Part shown: one piece after another, positions 23,364-33,078 of the stretch
How the letters are laid out: each line of letters opens with the position of its first letter
Position numbering within the stretch: the stretch's first letter is position 1
Source: SIG607 sp045605385
GTDB lineage: Bacteria > Bacillota > Clostridia > Oscillospirales > Acutalibacteraceae
Length of the DNA stretch: 64,000 bases
Direction of reading: 5' to 3'
Assembly (NCBI GenBank): GCA_045605385.1
Contig: JAZUPW010000017.1
Span: 124,001-188,000, forward strand
Program-made: the position numbers and the translations under genes
Notes under the pieces: model-generated
The model's input: only the letters and a program-made list of their open reading frames with translations
What the model was told of the DNA's origin: nothing
Databases searched by the model: none

Positions 23364-25076
23364 TTATTTTATTAAACGTAATTTTAAAAGCAACGCTGCA
23401 ATTTTTTCTCCTTTTGGGAAATCTTTAACGTCTTCTTCCGTTAATGTTTTTAACGCAAATATAAGCGAAAAATAAACAACAACAGCAACTGCTATACTAA
23501 CAGCCGTAATTATTACAGTGCTCATACCAACGGCATTAAGCCACTTTGATACAAAGAATGCCGCTATTCCGCAGCCAATACCCGATATAAGCGGTTTTAT
23601 TAAAGTTGATTTAAAATCGGGAACAATATGGCTGTATTTTATAAGACATATCATATTTGAAACAAATATATAAAAATAGCAAACTGTAGTACCAACCGGC
23701 GCACCTATAATATTAATACGGGGTTGTCCCACAAGTAAGATATTAACTATTATTTTAAGAACGGCGCCAACAGCAATATTAAACAACGGAACAAAAGGTT
23801 TGCCTATTGCCTGAAGCATACTTGTTATGGGTACCGATATACCCGAGAAAATTGCGGCAACACCAAGTATACGAAGCATTATTGAACCTATTTCAACCGA
23901 AGCAACATCGCCGTAAAGCAAATCCATTAAATACGGGCTTATTGAAAGCACACCTATTCCCGCAGGAATAGCAATTATGGCCGTTGTGCGAAGTATTTTT
24001 TCTATGTTGCTTTTTATAGCACTTTTTTCATTTTTCACCCAAGCCGTTGTAAGCACGGGAATAGCACCGATTCCAAGTGTAGTTGTAAGTGTTGGAATAA
24101 GGTTATAAAGTGTATACGCCTCGCCTCTTATACCGTAAAGGAATGTTGGCATATTATCGGCACTAAGAAGTTGTTTTGCAGTTGCATTATAGTCGGCAAT
24201 TGCATTGGCGTACATAGAAGCAATAACGTCGTAAGAAGATTCCATTATGTTTTTAAGTTGCAACTTAATCATAAAGGTATCTATTATAAGCGTTAGATTG
24301 TTTGCAAGTGAACTAAGCGCAACGGGAATTGCAATAGTAAGCAAACATGAAAGCACAACCTTACCGCTTCGGCTATCAGGCGAAGATTTAAGCATATTTT
24401 CGCTTATAGGATCTCCCACTATTTTTTGCCTTAACCATAAATACAAAGTGCTTAAAACGGTACCTATCATAATTCCCGCAAGAGCACCAGCCGCCGCCAA
24501 AGCAACGTCGCCCGTTAGTTTTAAAACGGTGTAAGCAAAACCAAGTCCTAAAACAAGTTTGCCTAAAGCCTCAATAATATCTGAAATTGCGGTGGGCAGC
24601 ATATTGCGCATACCTTCGTAATAACCGCGGAAAGATGACATTAAACAGCAAAACAGTATTGAAGGCGCAACGGCGGCAATACAAAGTGCTATATACTTAG
24701 CCGACTGTGTATCGCTTGTTGTTGCCTTAACGTAAGGGAAAATAGCGCAAAGTATTACAATAAGACCGGTAAAGCCTGTAACAAGAAATGCTTTTTGGGC
24801 AACTGAAAAGGTTTTCCTTGCTTCTTTATACCTTTCAGCGGCTACGTTTTCGGCAACAATACGCGAAACGGCAATAGGAAGTCCTGCCATTGAAAGCGCA
24901 TAAATGGGCAAAAACAAATCATACGCCGAAGAAAAATACCCAAAGCCTAAAGTACCAATAAGTCTTTGCAACGGTATTTTAAAAACTGCGCCTATAAGTT
25001 TAACAATAATTGTAGAAGCCAATAATATTACAGCGCTTTGTTCAAAGGTTTGAGGAGATTGTTTTTTTAACTTCAT
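23364..25076 (-). CDS. Polysaccharide/lipid II flippase-like membrane protein, SpoVB/YabM family
   Basis: 570 residues with about 14 predicted membrane spans of the MOP (MVF/MATE) superfamily. The start (VILLASTIIVKLIGAVFKIPLQRLIGTLGFGYFSSAYDLF) is typical of SpoVB/YabM, which move lipid-linked cell wall or cortex precursors across the membrane. It heads the mazG-rqcP-yabP-yabQ-divIC-S1 cluster, with an overlapping ribosome site at the end of mtnN. SpoVB and YabM are hard to separate by sequence; position argues for YabM. Confidence 0.9.
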   Translation of the reverse strand: MKLKKQSPQTFEQSAVILLASTIIVKLIGAVFKIPLQRLIGTLGFGYFSSAYDLFLPIYALSMAGLPIAVSRIVAENVAAERYKEARKTFSVAQKAFLVTGFTGLIVILCAIFPYVKATTSDTQSAKYIALCIAAVAPSILFCCLMSSFRGYYEGMRNMLPTAISDIIEALGKLVLGLGFAYTVLKLTGDVALAAAGALAGIMIGTVLSTLYLWLRQKIVGDPISENMLKSSPDSRSGKVVLSCLLTIAIPVALSSLANNLTLIIDTFMIKLQLKNIMESSYDVIASMYANAIADYNATAKQLLSADNMPTFLYGIRGEAYTLYNLIPTLTTTLGIGAIPVLTTAWVKNEKSAIKSNIEKILRTTAIIAIPAGIGVLSISPYLMDLLYGDVASVEIGSIMLRILGVAAIFSGISVPITSMLQAIGKPFVPLFNIAVGAVLKIIVNILLVGQPRINIIGAPVGTTVCYFYIFVSNMICLIKYSHIVPDFKSTLIKPLISGIGCGIAAFFVSKWLNAVGMSTVIITAVSIAVAVVVYFSLIFALKTLTEEDVKDFPKGEKIAALLLKLRLIK

Positions 25077-25078
25077 TT

Positions 25079-25783
25079 TTACTCCTTAATAAACTTTTCA
25101 TTTAAGTAATCGGTAACGGCAAATACCATATCAAGCATTGCCATTTCCTGTTTTTGTACGGTTTCTTTATACAAAGAACTTGCATCATCAGATGCATCAT
25201 CTGAAATTTCTCTTATACTTAAAAACGGAACGTTTGTCTGATGACACACCGAAGCAATAGCGGCTGTTTCCATATCACACGACATAGCACCGAAATTATT
25301 TTTCATTTCACTACGCTTAACATCGGAAGAAATAAAACTATCTCCACACACCGCTCTGCCAAAAGGGATATTGCCAAAAAGTTCTTTGCACAGTTTCAAA
25401 ACACGGCTATCGGCAGAATAAATATAATCCTGTCCCGGTTTCTGGCAGGGTTTATATCCAATAGCAGTTAAATCAAAATCGTGTTCCAAAAAACTGTCGC
25501 AAACCATAACGTCACCTTTGGAAACACCCGAAATACCACCCGAATACCCGTAATTCACAAGTATATCGGCGCCGTTTAAACACAAATACGCGGCAGCCGT
25601 TGCGGCATTTACTTTTCCTATGCCAAAACAAACGGCGGTAATAACACTGTTTTGCAAAACAAGTTTATGCTCTTTGCGAAAAATTCCTTTTATTTCGGTT
25701 GCGCCGAGTTCTGTAAACTTTTTTTCAAAATTAACATATTCGTCCTCATCTGCAACAAGAACGCCTATTTTTAACAATTCCAT
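25079..25783 (-). CDS. 5'-methylthioadenosine/S-adenosylhomocysteine nucleosidase family protein
   Basis: 234 residues, nucleoside phosphorylase fold. MTA/SAH nucleosidases cut adenine from the by-products of SAM use. Visible are VLVNYGYSGGI (usually NxGxAGG), the substrate-binding CDMETAAIASVC, and the catalytic Asp in REISDDAS. The N-terminus IGVLVADEDEY is unlike the usual IGIIGAMEEE, so relation to the futalosine or purine branch cannot be ruled out. ATG 25783 is chosen with GAGGT 8 bases upstream; the longer frame overlaps the preceding gene. Confidence 0.85.
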   Translation of the reverse strand: MELLKIGVLVADEDEYVNFEKKFTELGATEIKGIFRKEHKLVLQNSVITAVCFGIGKVNAATAAAYLCLNGADILVNYGYSGGISGVSKGDVMVCDSFLEHDFDLTAIGYKPCQKPGQDYIYSADSRVLKLCKELFGNIPFGRAVCGDSFISSDVKRSEMKNNFGAMSCDMETAAIASVCHQTNVPFLSIREISDDASDDASSLYKETVQKQEMAMLDMVFAVTDYLNEKFIKE

Positions 25784-25793
25784 ATAAAAGACC

Positions 25794-26078
25794 TCATGCT
25801 TCTTTTTCTGCTTCCAATTCTTTTTTTGCTTCATCAAGTTCGGCAATAACGCCCTTTACGTTCTGTATTGCTATTTCTAAATTTTCTGCCGCATTTTCAT
25901 TTTCCAAAGATTCAAAATATACTTTTCCAAGGTTTTTATAAGCCTTATCAAGTCTGTTTTGTACAGCAGCAACATCGAACTTCTTTTTCTGAACACAAGC
26001 AGTTTTTTTGGTTGCTTTAGCAACAACTTCAATTGTTTCTTTTGTCTTTTCAAGCAAATTATTTACGTCAAATTCCAT
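25794..26078 (-). CDS. Small coiled-coil protein, function unknown
   Basis: 94 residues, almost all helical with heptad pattern, lysine- and glutamate-rich, without signal or membrane segment. The sequence (FDVNNLLEKTKETIEVVAKATKKTA, then a second helix after NRLDKAYKNLGKVYFE) resembles the front part of small clostridial proteins that in other species carry a zinc ribbon at the C-terminus; none is present here. It lies between the glycosidase-like gene and mtnN, 10 bases before the latter. I do not recognise a function. Confidence 0.75.
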   Translation of the reverse strand: MEFDVNNLLEKTKETIEVVAKATKKTACVQKKKFDVAAVQNRLDKAYKNLGKVYFESLENENAAENLEIAIQNVKGVIAELDEAKKELEAEKEA

Positions 26079-26097
26079 AACATATTCTCCTTAAAAA

Positions 26098-27438
26098 TTA
26101 TATTATTTCAATTTTACCTACTTTGTAATAACTACCGTTACGCACGGCATCACTGCAAAGATATGTAACGGGAACGTTCTCATTAAATATACCCATTTCA
26201 ATATCATAATTTCCTTTTTTGATATCTGCGGGAAGCGTTACTGAAAGTTTTTCGGCTGTTTTTCCGGGCAACCATGAAGTAACGTCTATATCTGTAATAA
26301 AATCGTACTCATTTTGGGCGTTTATTAGGCGTATATGAAGGGGTATTTTACGGTATATAGGTGCAACACCGATATTATCTACACCAATTTTTATTACCAC
26401 TTCATCTTCTGCCTGAGCAACGTTTGGATATTTAAAATAATCTATTGCATAATGGTAACCCATCTTGCTAACCCAGTAATCCACCTTTTCTTTCCATTCG
26501 TTTGGAACAGGTAAAGACTTAGCGTTAAAGGAACTTATATGCCAGTTAAGGGTTGTTTGAATAATTTCATCAATATCCCAGCCCTTGCGTTGCCATTCGC
26601 CAAGCCACCAATATGCTTCAAATGAAATAGGTCCTGTTTTCCAGGCATCGGAAAACTTTGAAAATTCTTTTCCGTATTTTTCATACACGTGCCACGGTTC
26701 GCCCATACCGTCACCGCGGAGTCCTATAGGAACAACCGCGCTTGCTCTTTTCGCAAGGTCGGGACGCGCAAGTTGGGCAATAAGTCTTGTTTCCTTAAAC
26801 ACTTGGGTATGAATATCAAACAGTTTCTGAATGTCTTCATCGGGATAAAGTTCTAATTTATGGCCTTCGCCCCAAGAGCCGGGCAGACAAATATCAACGG
26901 TATCCAAAACAGGGTTGCTGTCAAATCTTTCGCCGAATGCCCTTATTGCTTCGCCAAACAACTGCAAGAATAATGGGTCAGTAGGCGAATCTTTAACACG
27001 CATACCCTCAGGTCTTTCGGGGCACGGAATAAGTTCTTTAAGCCAATCGGGAACATCATCTATATCACGTGTACTGTGTGGCATTAAACGGAATGCCACA
27101 GTTTGATTATGAGCTTTAGCTTCGTTTAAAATATCTTCAACAAATTTAAAGTTATATTGTTTTCTTTGCGGTTCAAACTCTTTCCACAGCAAACGAATAT
27201 ACGCTATTGTGGTATCAGGATAATAACCCTGTTCCCTGCCGTTTTCCTCTACCCAGGAAGGAATTGGATAACATTCAACGTCTTCGGTTTCGGTCATTTT
27301 ATTTTCAGGGCGCACAATAATATCGGAATAAAGTTTTTCACCTCTGAAATGCTGAAAACTGCAAAAACCTATAAACTGATTAATAGCCTCTTCTTTTTGT
27401 ACTTTAAAATAGGAGGTGGAATTGCATTCTCTTTTCAC
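26098..27438 (-). CDS. Glycosidase-like TIM-barrel protein with C-terminal DUF4832-type domain
   Basis: 446 residues, no signal peptide. Residues ~70-330 look like the barrel of GH42-like hydrolases: RLLWKEFEPQRKQYNFKFVEDIL (start of a GH-A type barrel), VAFRLMPHS, then DTVDICLPGSWGEGHK, which could hold a catalytic Glu, and ISFEAYWWLGEWQRKGW. The C-terminal ~110 residues are a beta-sandwich as in DUF4832 proteins. Substrate unknown, no characterised relative recognised. The start is GTG 27438 with AGGAGA 8 bases upstream. It is embedded in a run of housekeeping genes with short gaps of 14 and 19 bases, which is odd for a glycan gene. Confidence 0.65.
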   Translation of the reverse strand: MKRECNSTSYFKVQKEEAINQFIGFCSFQHFRGEKLYSDIIVRPENKMTETEDVECYPIPSWVEENGREQGYYPDTTIAYIRLLWKEFEPQRKQYNFKFVEDILNEAKAHNQTVAFRLMPHSTRDIDDVPDWLKELIPCPERPEGMRVKDSPTDPLFLQLFGEAIRAFGERFDSNPVLDTVDICLPGSWGEGHKLELYPDEDIQKLFDIHTQVFKETRLIAQLARPDLAKRASAVVPIGLRGDGMGEPWHVYEKYGKEFSKFSDAWKTGPISFEAYWWLGEWQRKGWDIDEIIQTTLNWHISSFNAKSLPVPNEWKEKVDYWVSKMGYHYAIDYFKYPNVAQAEDEVVIKIGVDNIGVAPIYRKIPLHIRLINAQNEYDFITDIDVTSWLPGKTAEKLSVTLPADIKKGNYDIEMGIFNENVPVTYLCSDAVRNGSYYKVGKIEII

Positions 27439-27452
27439 AAAAATTTCTCCTT

Positions 27453-28373
27453 TTAAATAAATTCCTTAATAAGCGAATCATCTGGAACTTTGTTTTCATT
27501 TAACGTTTCAAAAATCTGTGCTTTTAAAGCAAGGTCTTTAAAGGTTTCATAGTTTTCGGTGTTTTCACTTAATTCTTTTAAAATTTTGCTTAAATAAGGT
27601 TTGTACAAACATATTTCGTAAGGATGCAGCGTAATAACACGAACATCGGCAAGAGGTTTATATTTAAACAAAGTTTTTTCTTCCTCTTTTACAACGTTAG
27701 TCCACATTTCAAGCGTTCTTTCGGGAGTTGTACCGCGGTATTTCATATCACGTATAACCCTTCTTGCTAATCGCATTTGTCGGCTTGAAAGAAAAATATC
27801 GCCTTTTTCATCTAATATAGGTTCGTTAAGACTTATATAAACCTTTATTATATTGTTGTTTTGTAAATGTTCTGTTATTAAAGGATTAAGTCCGTGAAGG
27901 CCTTCTACAATTAATGCCGCGTGCTTTGGCAAAACAATTTTATTTTTAGTGTTGCTTCTTCTTTTTTGTTTAAAATCAAACAACGGCAAAGAACTTTCCC
28001 CGTTATTCATTAATTCTTTAAAACACTTTTCCATTTCGGCAATATCAAGAGAATGCACCGATTCGGTATCTGTTGTGCCGTCGGGCAAAACGGGTAATTT
28101 ATCACCGTCTAAATAGAAATCATCTAACGAAACAATATATGCGCTTTCTCCCATTTCTTTAAGTTTTTTCAGCAGTAAATTGGAAGAAGTAGTCTTGCCA
28201 GAAGAAGAAGGTCCCGAAATCATAACAATACATCTGCCGTCAATTAAAGCGATTTTTTGGGCTAACGCTTCAATTTGGTTATGATAATATTCTTCGCAAT
28301 ATTCAATAAAGACGTCGGCATCACTATTTACCGAGCTTTTAATTTCCAAAACCGTATTTTTCATAAAAATCAA
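27453..28373 (-). CDS. Uridine kinase-like nucleoside kinase
   Basis: 306 residues of the P-loop phosphoribulokinase/uridine kinase family. Walker A is GPSSSGKTT (about residues 53-61), then VSLDDFYLDG with the base-binding Asp and Tyr, and LIVEGLHGLNP. Unlike the longer clostridial form it lacks N-terminal TGS and threonyl-tRNA-synthetase-like domains. The start is uncertain: TTG 28373 has AAGGG 5 bases upstream, ATG 28364 is nine bases further in. It overlaps the end of hemZ by ~35 bases, so translation is coupled. Confidence 0.88.
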   Translation of the reverse strand: MIFMKNTVLEIKSSVNSDADVFIEYCEEYYHNQIEALAQKIALIDGRCIVMISGPSSSGKTTSSNLLLKKLKEMGESAYIVSLDDFYLDGDKLPVLPDGTTDTESVHSLDIAEMEKCFKELMNNGESSLPLFDFKQKRRSNTKNKIVLPKHAALIVEGLHGLNPLITEHLQNNNIIKVYISLNEPILDEKGDIFLSSRQMRLARRVIRDMKYRGTTPERTLEMWTNVVKEEEKTLFKYKPLADVRVITLHPYEICLYKPYLSKILKELSENTENYETFKDLALKAQIFETLNENKVPDDSLIKEFI

Positions 28374-29799
28374 TTATTCCCTTCTTGCGATTTATAATTT
28401 CTTCAAATCGGCTTATGTATTCGTAAGGGTACTTAAAATTAAATATACGCTCTATATAATTGCCGTTTGGTTCACGCAGTTTTGTTACCGCCGAAGCACC
28501 GCAAGCAAGAATAGAATGGGTTTCATCCATTATATAAACGTTATAAAGACATTCAAAGCCTTTTTTTGCATAACCCACGTTTTCAAGATTTCCAACTGTT
28601 TTGCTTTGTCGGTACATATAATAGGGCAAAAGGTAATTTTGGGTTAACTTTTCACGCGCACTGCTTACCATTTTATCGGCAATAATTCCCGCATTAAGTA
28701 TATCGGTATTTCCGCTTGTACTTAAAGAAGATGCTCTTTTCATAGCCAACGAATGAACTGTAACCGATTCAGGAGAAAGAAGTAATACCTCATTAAGCGT
28801 ATTTTCAAAACTATCGGCTGTATCGTTTGGAAGACCTGCAATAAGGTCCATATTTATGTTATTAAAGCCAACTTTTCGCGCAAGTAAAAAGGCTTCTTTT
28901 GTTTGTGCAGTTGTATGATTTCTGCCAATTGTTTTAAGCACTTCATCGTTCATTGTTTGCGGATTAATGCTTATTCTTGTAACGCCGAGTTCTTTTAAAA
29001 CAACTAATTTTTCTTCACTTATTGTATCGGGGCGCCCCGCTTCTACGGTAAACTCACGAACGGTAGTCATATTAAAATTGTTAATTATTTCGCTTATAAC
29101 CGCCTTTAACTGTTCGGAAGAAAACGTAGTGGGTGTTCCGCCGCCAATATAAACCGTTTCAAGATTTAGGTTGCATCTTTTTGCTATAAGCGCGGTTTCT
29201 TTAATTTCCTTTATAAGTAAGTTTACATAATCTTCCACTAACTTACCTGCTTTTTCAACCGAATGCGAAACAAAAGAACAATAAGTACATCTTGTGGGGC
29301 AAAACGGCACCGAAACGTAAAGGCTGAAAGAATCCTTTTTGTTAAGCGAAATAATGTTCTTTTCACCAATATGGCTTTCTTTGCAAAGCGAAATTTTTTC
29401 TTCGCTTACAAAAAGTTTATTTTTAAAATACTCCTGTGCCGCTGTAGCGCCCATTTCTTCTTCAAGTCTTGCATAAAGTTTGGCAGGACGCACACCTGTA
29501 AGCAAACCCCATTTAGGAGTATAACCGCTATATTCTTTAAGGCAGATAAAAAGCGCAGTAGCAACCGCTAATTCTTTTGCTTTTTCATCGGCAGAAATAT
29601 CAATTGGTTGCTTATTGAAAAAACTTTTACCGTCAATTTCCAAAAAAGCCTGTGCGTTATCGCTAAACAAAAACGTTTTTGCAAAATCTTCACCGTTTTC
29701 GGCTTCTTCGCATATTTCTATTTTATTGAACGGGAAAAAAGTTCTTAAAAGTTTTTCGGTTTCATAATCAAATTTATGACCTTTATTACACAATTTCAT
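28339..29799 (-). CDS. hemZ: Oxygen-independent coproporphyrinogen dehydrogenase HemZ-like, radical SAM
   Basis: 486 residues. The family acts on coproporphyrinogen III in anaerobic haem synthesis, although several members may do other radical SAM jobs. Residues 1-160 are the extra N-terminal part typical of HemZ; the radical SAM domain starts at SVPFCPTRCTYCSF with the CxxxCxxC cluster, followed by ETVYIGGGTPTT. The end of the gene overlaps the nucleoside kinase. No other haem genes are in the window, so its physiological role is open. Confidence 0.9.
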   Translation of the reverse strand: MKLCNKGHKFDYETEKLLRTFFPFNKIEICEEAENGEDFAKTFLFSDNAQAFLEIDGKSFFNKQPIDISADEKAKELAVATALFICLKEYSGYTPKWGLLTGVRPAKLYARLEEEMGATAAQEYFKNKLFVSEEKISLCKESHIGEKNIISLNKKDSFSLYVSVPFCPTRCTYCSFVSHSVEKAGKLVEDYVNLLIKEIKETALIAKRCNLNLETVYIGGGTPTTFSSEQLKAVISEIINNFNMTTVREFTVEAGRPDTISEEKLVVLKELGVTRISINPQTMNDEVLKTIGRNHTTAQTKEAFLLARKVGFNNINMDLIAGLPNDTADSFENTLNEVLLLSPESVTVHSLAMKRASSLSTSGNTDILNAGIIADKMVSSAREKLTQNYLLPYYMYRQSKTVGNLENVGYAKKGFECLYNVYIMDETHSILACGASAVTKLREPNGNYIERIFNFKYPYEYISRFEEIINRKKGIIDFYEKYGFGN

Positions 29800-29802
29800 A
29801 AA

Positions 29803-30420
29803 TTACAAATACCCTTTATATACATTGTATTTCTTTTCATGAGATACGGTAGTTTCTTCGCCGTGACCCGGATAAACGGTTACGTTTTCATCAAGTTGCA
29901 AAAGTTTATCAATAGAAGCCTTTAGTTGCAGGGCATTTCCACCGAAAAAATCGGTACGTCCAAACGACTCGTAAAAAAGAGTATCACCGCTGAACAGTTT
30001 ATCTTCGCAAAGATAACAAACTCCGCCCTTTGTGTGACCGGGTGTAAAAATAACCTTAAAACTTATATCGTTTAAATCAATTATATCGCCATCATTAAGC
30101 AGAATGTCGGCAGAAAACGGTTTCTGATGCGCTCTGAAGCGGTCTGATAAACTAAGAACGGTATCTTTAAGACCTTCTTCATCATGTTTTCCTATCATTA
30201 TTTCAGCGCCGTAAAGTTCTCTTATTTTTTCGGCGCCTAAAATATGGTCGAAATGGCTGTGTGTTAATAAAACCGTTATTTTTTTATCACGGTTTTTATT
30301 GCAAAATTCTTCAAGCGCCGCATTAAAAAGAGAAGGGTCTATAATAACGGCATTGTTTTGGCTTTCAAGCAAATAACAGTTAACACTTAAAGGACCTATT
30401 ATAAGTTTTGTTAATTTCAT
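29803..30420 (-). CDS. MBL-fold metallo-hydrolase (glyoxalase II-like)
   Basis: 205 residues of the metallo-beta-lactamase fold. The metal motif THSHFDH (about residues 52-58), a later TPGHTKGG histidine, FSGDTLF aspartate and YPGHGEET histidine complete the two-metal site. The family includes glyoxalase II and thioester hydrolases; the substrate cannot be read. Its start overlaps the end of dtd by four bases, and such a pair is common in Firmicutes. Confidence 0.93.
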   Translation of the reverse strand: MKLTKLIIGPLSVNCYLLESQNNAVIIDPSLFNAALEEFCNKNRDKKITVLLTHSHFDHILGAEKIRELYGAEIMIGKHDEEGLKDTVLSLSDRFRAHQKPFSADILLNDGDIIDLNDISFKVIFTPGHTKGGVCYLCEDKLFSGDTLFYESFGRTDFFGGNALQLKASIDKLLQLDENVTVYPGHGEETTVSHEKKYNVYKGYL

Positions 30421-30878
30421 TGTTTTTTACACCAAGTATCTGTATCTAAAACTAAAGTTATTGGGCCATCGTTAATAAGTGAAACTTCCATTTCAGCACG
30501 AAAACGCCCTGTTTCAACTCGTTTCACACCGTTTACTTTAAGATTTTCACAAAAACATCTGTAAAGTTCATCGGCGCCTACGGGTTCCATAGCGTTTATA
30601 AATGAAGGTCTGTTACCTTTTTTTGTATCGGCGCAAAGCGTAAAATTAGAAACAACTAAGGCTTCTCCCCCGACGTCGAGCAAAGATAAATTCATTTTAT
30701 CATCGTCATCACAAAAAATTCTAAGCATAGCAACTTTTTTTGCAAGAAGTTCTGCTTCGGCTTTTGTATCGGTTTCAAAAACACCCAAAAGAACAAGAAA
30801 ACCTTCGCCAATACTGCCTACAACTTCATTTTCAACAGTAACTTTTGCATTTTTCACCCTTTGTATTACAGCCTTCAT
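30417..30878 (-). CDS. dtd: D-aminoacyl-tRNA deacylase
   Basis: 153 residues. Removes D-amino acids (and glycine from tRNA-Ala) from mischarged tRNAs. It starts MKAVIQRVKNAKVTVE; the active-site SQFTL motif reads SNFTL here, keeping the key Thr, and is followed by ADTKKGNRPSF; the second motif is NDGPITLVLDT (usually NxGPVT). It follows relA by 7 bases, the standard relA-dtd arrangement. Confidence 0.96.
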   Translation of the reverse strand: MKAVIQRVKNAKVTVENEVVGSIGEGFLVLLGVFETDTKAEAELLAKKVAMLRIFCDDDDKMNLSLLDVGGEALVVSNFTLCADTKKGNRPSFINAMEPVGADELYRCFCENLKVNGVKRVETGRFRAEMEVSLINDGPITLVLDTDTWCKKQ

Positions 30879-30885
30879 AATTCAC

Positions 30886-33078
30886 CTACTGATTCATTCG
30901 TTCTACGTGGAACACACCATGTATTTTTTCTATTCTTGTAATAATGCTCTTTAAATGCTCAAGACCTTCGGTAGTAACGGTAATACTTATTAAACAGTTA
31001 CCGTCTTTAGTGCTTCTTGCATTAATAGAGTTAAGAGAAACACGCATATTAAGAAGTGTCTGAGAAACGTCTAAAATCATACCCTGCCTGTCAATTGCGG
31101 CAATCTGTAAAGAAGCCAGAAAAGTGGTTTTAGAGGTTGCAGCCCAATGCGCGGGTATCCAACGTTCAGGTTGTTCGCTTTTTTCAATATCTTTAGGCAC
31201 GTTAAGACAATCGCATTTATGAATAGAAACACCGTGTCCTCTTGTAATAAATCCTATAATGTCGTCACCCGGAAGCGGAGCGCAACACTTTGAAAACTTA
31301 ATAAGACAGTTATCAATTCCTTCTACAATAACGCCGTCGGATGCCTTAACAGGTTTTACAGCAACGGTTTCGGGCATTTCGGACTTATTAAGCTTAATTT
31401 GTTTGTTGTAAAAATCTTTCAGGTTAGGTAACAGTCTTGAAAGCAAAACCCCACCGTAACCAATAGCCGCATAAAAATCATCTGTTGTGGTAAAGTGCTG
31501 ACGTTTAGCAACTTCACCAACAAAATTTGAAAACTCTTCAGCTGTTGGGAAAACAAATCCGTTACGTTTACATTCTCTTTCAAAATCTGCCTTACCTGTA
31601 ACAATATTTTCGGCGCGTTTTTCCTTTTTAAACCAACCGCGGATTTTAGATTTAGCCTGATTTGTAACCGCAATATTTATCCAATCGCGGCTTGGTCCGC
31701 GCCCTGCTTGATTAGAGGTAAGGATTTCTATAATCTCGCCTGTTTTAATTTCGTGATTTATAGGTACAATTTTACCGTCGGCTTTTGCGCCCACCATTTT
31801 AATACCCACAGCCGAATGTATTGCAAATGCAAAGTCAACAACCGTTGCGCCAACAGGCAAGTTAATAACGTCGCCTCGCGGTGTAACGGCAAAAACATCT
31901 TCCTGCGCTAAGTCAACTTTAATACTTCTTACAATATCGGAAGCATCGGACGAATCGCTTTGACTTTCAAGAATTTCGCTTATCCAGGAAAGGCGTTCAT
32001 CCATATTTTTATCGTTATTATTTACACCCACTTTATATTTCCAATGCGCAGCAATACCGAATTCGGCAGTTTTATGCATTTCAAAAGTACGTATTTGAAT
32101 TTCAAAGGGAATACTTTCGCGGCCTATAACAGTGGTGTGAAGCGATTGATACATATTAGGCTTTGGAGTAGATATATAATCCTTAAACCTGTTTGGTATA
32201 GGTCTGAACATATCGTGAACAATACCTAATACATTATAGCAATCAGCAACGGTATCGGTGATTATACGCATAGCGTAAATATCATAAATTTCCTCGAAAT
32301 CTTTACTTTGCATATACATTTTTCTGTATATACCGTTAATAGATTTAACACGGGATTGAAATTCAATGCGAACTCCAGCCATATCTTTTCGTATGCGTTC
32401 TTCAATACGTTCTCTTACCGACTGCAAAAACTGTTCGCGGAATTGCTTTTTGGTATCAAGCATATTCTCTATTTCGTGGTATGCAACAGGGTCTAACTGC
32501 AAAATAGCAATATCTTCAAGTTCTTCCTTAATAGGTCTGATACCGAGTCGGTGAGCAATCGGCGCATAAATTTCAAGAGTTTCAAGAGCTTTATCCCTAC
32601 GCTTTTGTTCGGGCATAAAGTCTATAGTTCTCATATTATGCAGACGGTCGGCAAGTTTAATAAGGATAACCCGTATATCTTTACCCATAGCAATAAGCAT
32701 TTTTCTAAGACTTTCTGCTTGCTGTTCTTCTTTAGAAACAAATGAAAGTCTGCCGATTTTCGTTACACCGTCAACAAGAAGTGCAACTTCTTCGCCGAAT
32801 TCTTTTTTTACATAATCAATTGTAATTGTGGTATCTTCAACGGTATCGTGAAGTAAAGAGGCAACGACGGCATCGTTATCAAGACCCAACTGCGCCACTA
32901 TTTTGGCAACGTTAACAGGATGCACGTAAAATTCTTCATTTGAACAGCGAAACTGCCCCTTATGGGCTTCAACACAGCATTCAAAGGCTTTTTTTATACT
33001 GTTAAAATCGTAGTTAGAATTTTGCGATTTTATATATTCTTCAAATTCTTTGTAGTGTTCTTCATAACAGATTTCCAT
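30886..33078 (-). CDS. rel: Bifunctional (p)ppGpp synthetase/hydrolase RelA/SpoT (Rel)
   Basis: 730 residues. Makes and breaks the alarmone (p)ppGpp in response to starvation. Domains in order: HD hydrolase (about 40-180, with LLHDTVEDT), synthetase (about 235-350; RVKSINGIYRKM and MRIITD), TGS (about 395-455, DVFAVTPRGDVINLP), zinc/RIS region with CCAPLPGDDIIG, and a C-terminal ACT domain. The intact HD motif predicts hydrolase activity. ATG 33078 has GGGGGG 6 bases upstream. It overlaps the end of recJ by 17 bases. Confidence 0.97.
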   Translation of the reverse strand: MEICYEEHYKEFEEYIKSQNSNYDFNSIKKAFECCVEAHKGQFRCSNEEFYVHPVNVAKIVAQLGLDNDAVVASLLHDTVEDTTITIDYVKKEFGEEVALLVDGVTKIGRLSFVSKEEQQAESLRKMLIAMGKDIRVILIKLADRLHNMRTIDFMPEQKRRDKALETLEIYAPIAHRLGIRPIKEELEDIAILQLDPVAYHEIENMLDTKKQFREQFLQSVRERIEERIRKDMAGVRIEFQSRVKSINGIYRKMYMQSKDFEEIYDIYAMRIITDTVADCYNVLGIVHDMFRPIPNRFKDYISTPKPNMYQSLHTTVIGRESIPFEIQIRTFEMHKTAEFGIAAHWKYKVGVNNNDKNMDERLSWISEILESQSDSSDASDIVRSIKVDLAQEDVFAVTPRGDVINLPVGATVVDFAFAIHSAVGIKMVGAKADGKIVPINHEIKTGEIIEILTSNQAGRGPSRDWINIAVTNQAKSKIRGWFKKEKRAENIVTGKADFERECKRNGFVFPTAEEFSNFVGEVAKRQHFTTTDDFYAAIGYGGVLLSRLLPNLKDFYNKQIKLNKSEMPETVAVKPVKASDGVIVEGIDNCLIKFSKCCAPLPGDDIIGFITRGHGVSIHKCDCLNVPKDIEKSEQPERWIPAHWAATSKTTFLASLQIAAIDRQGMILDVSQTLLNMRVSLNSINARSTKDGNCLISITVTTEGLEHLKSIITRIEKIHGVFHVERMNQ

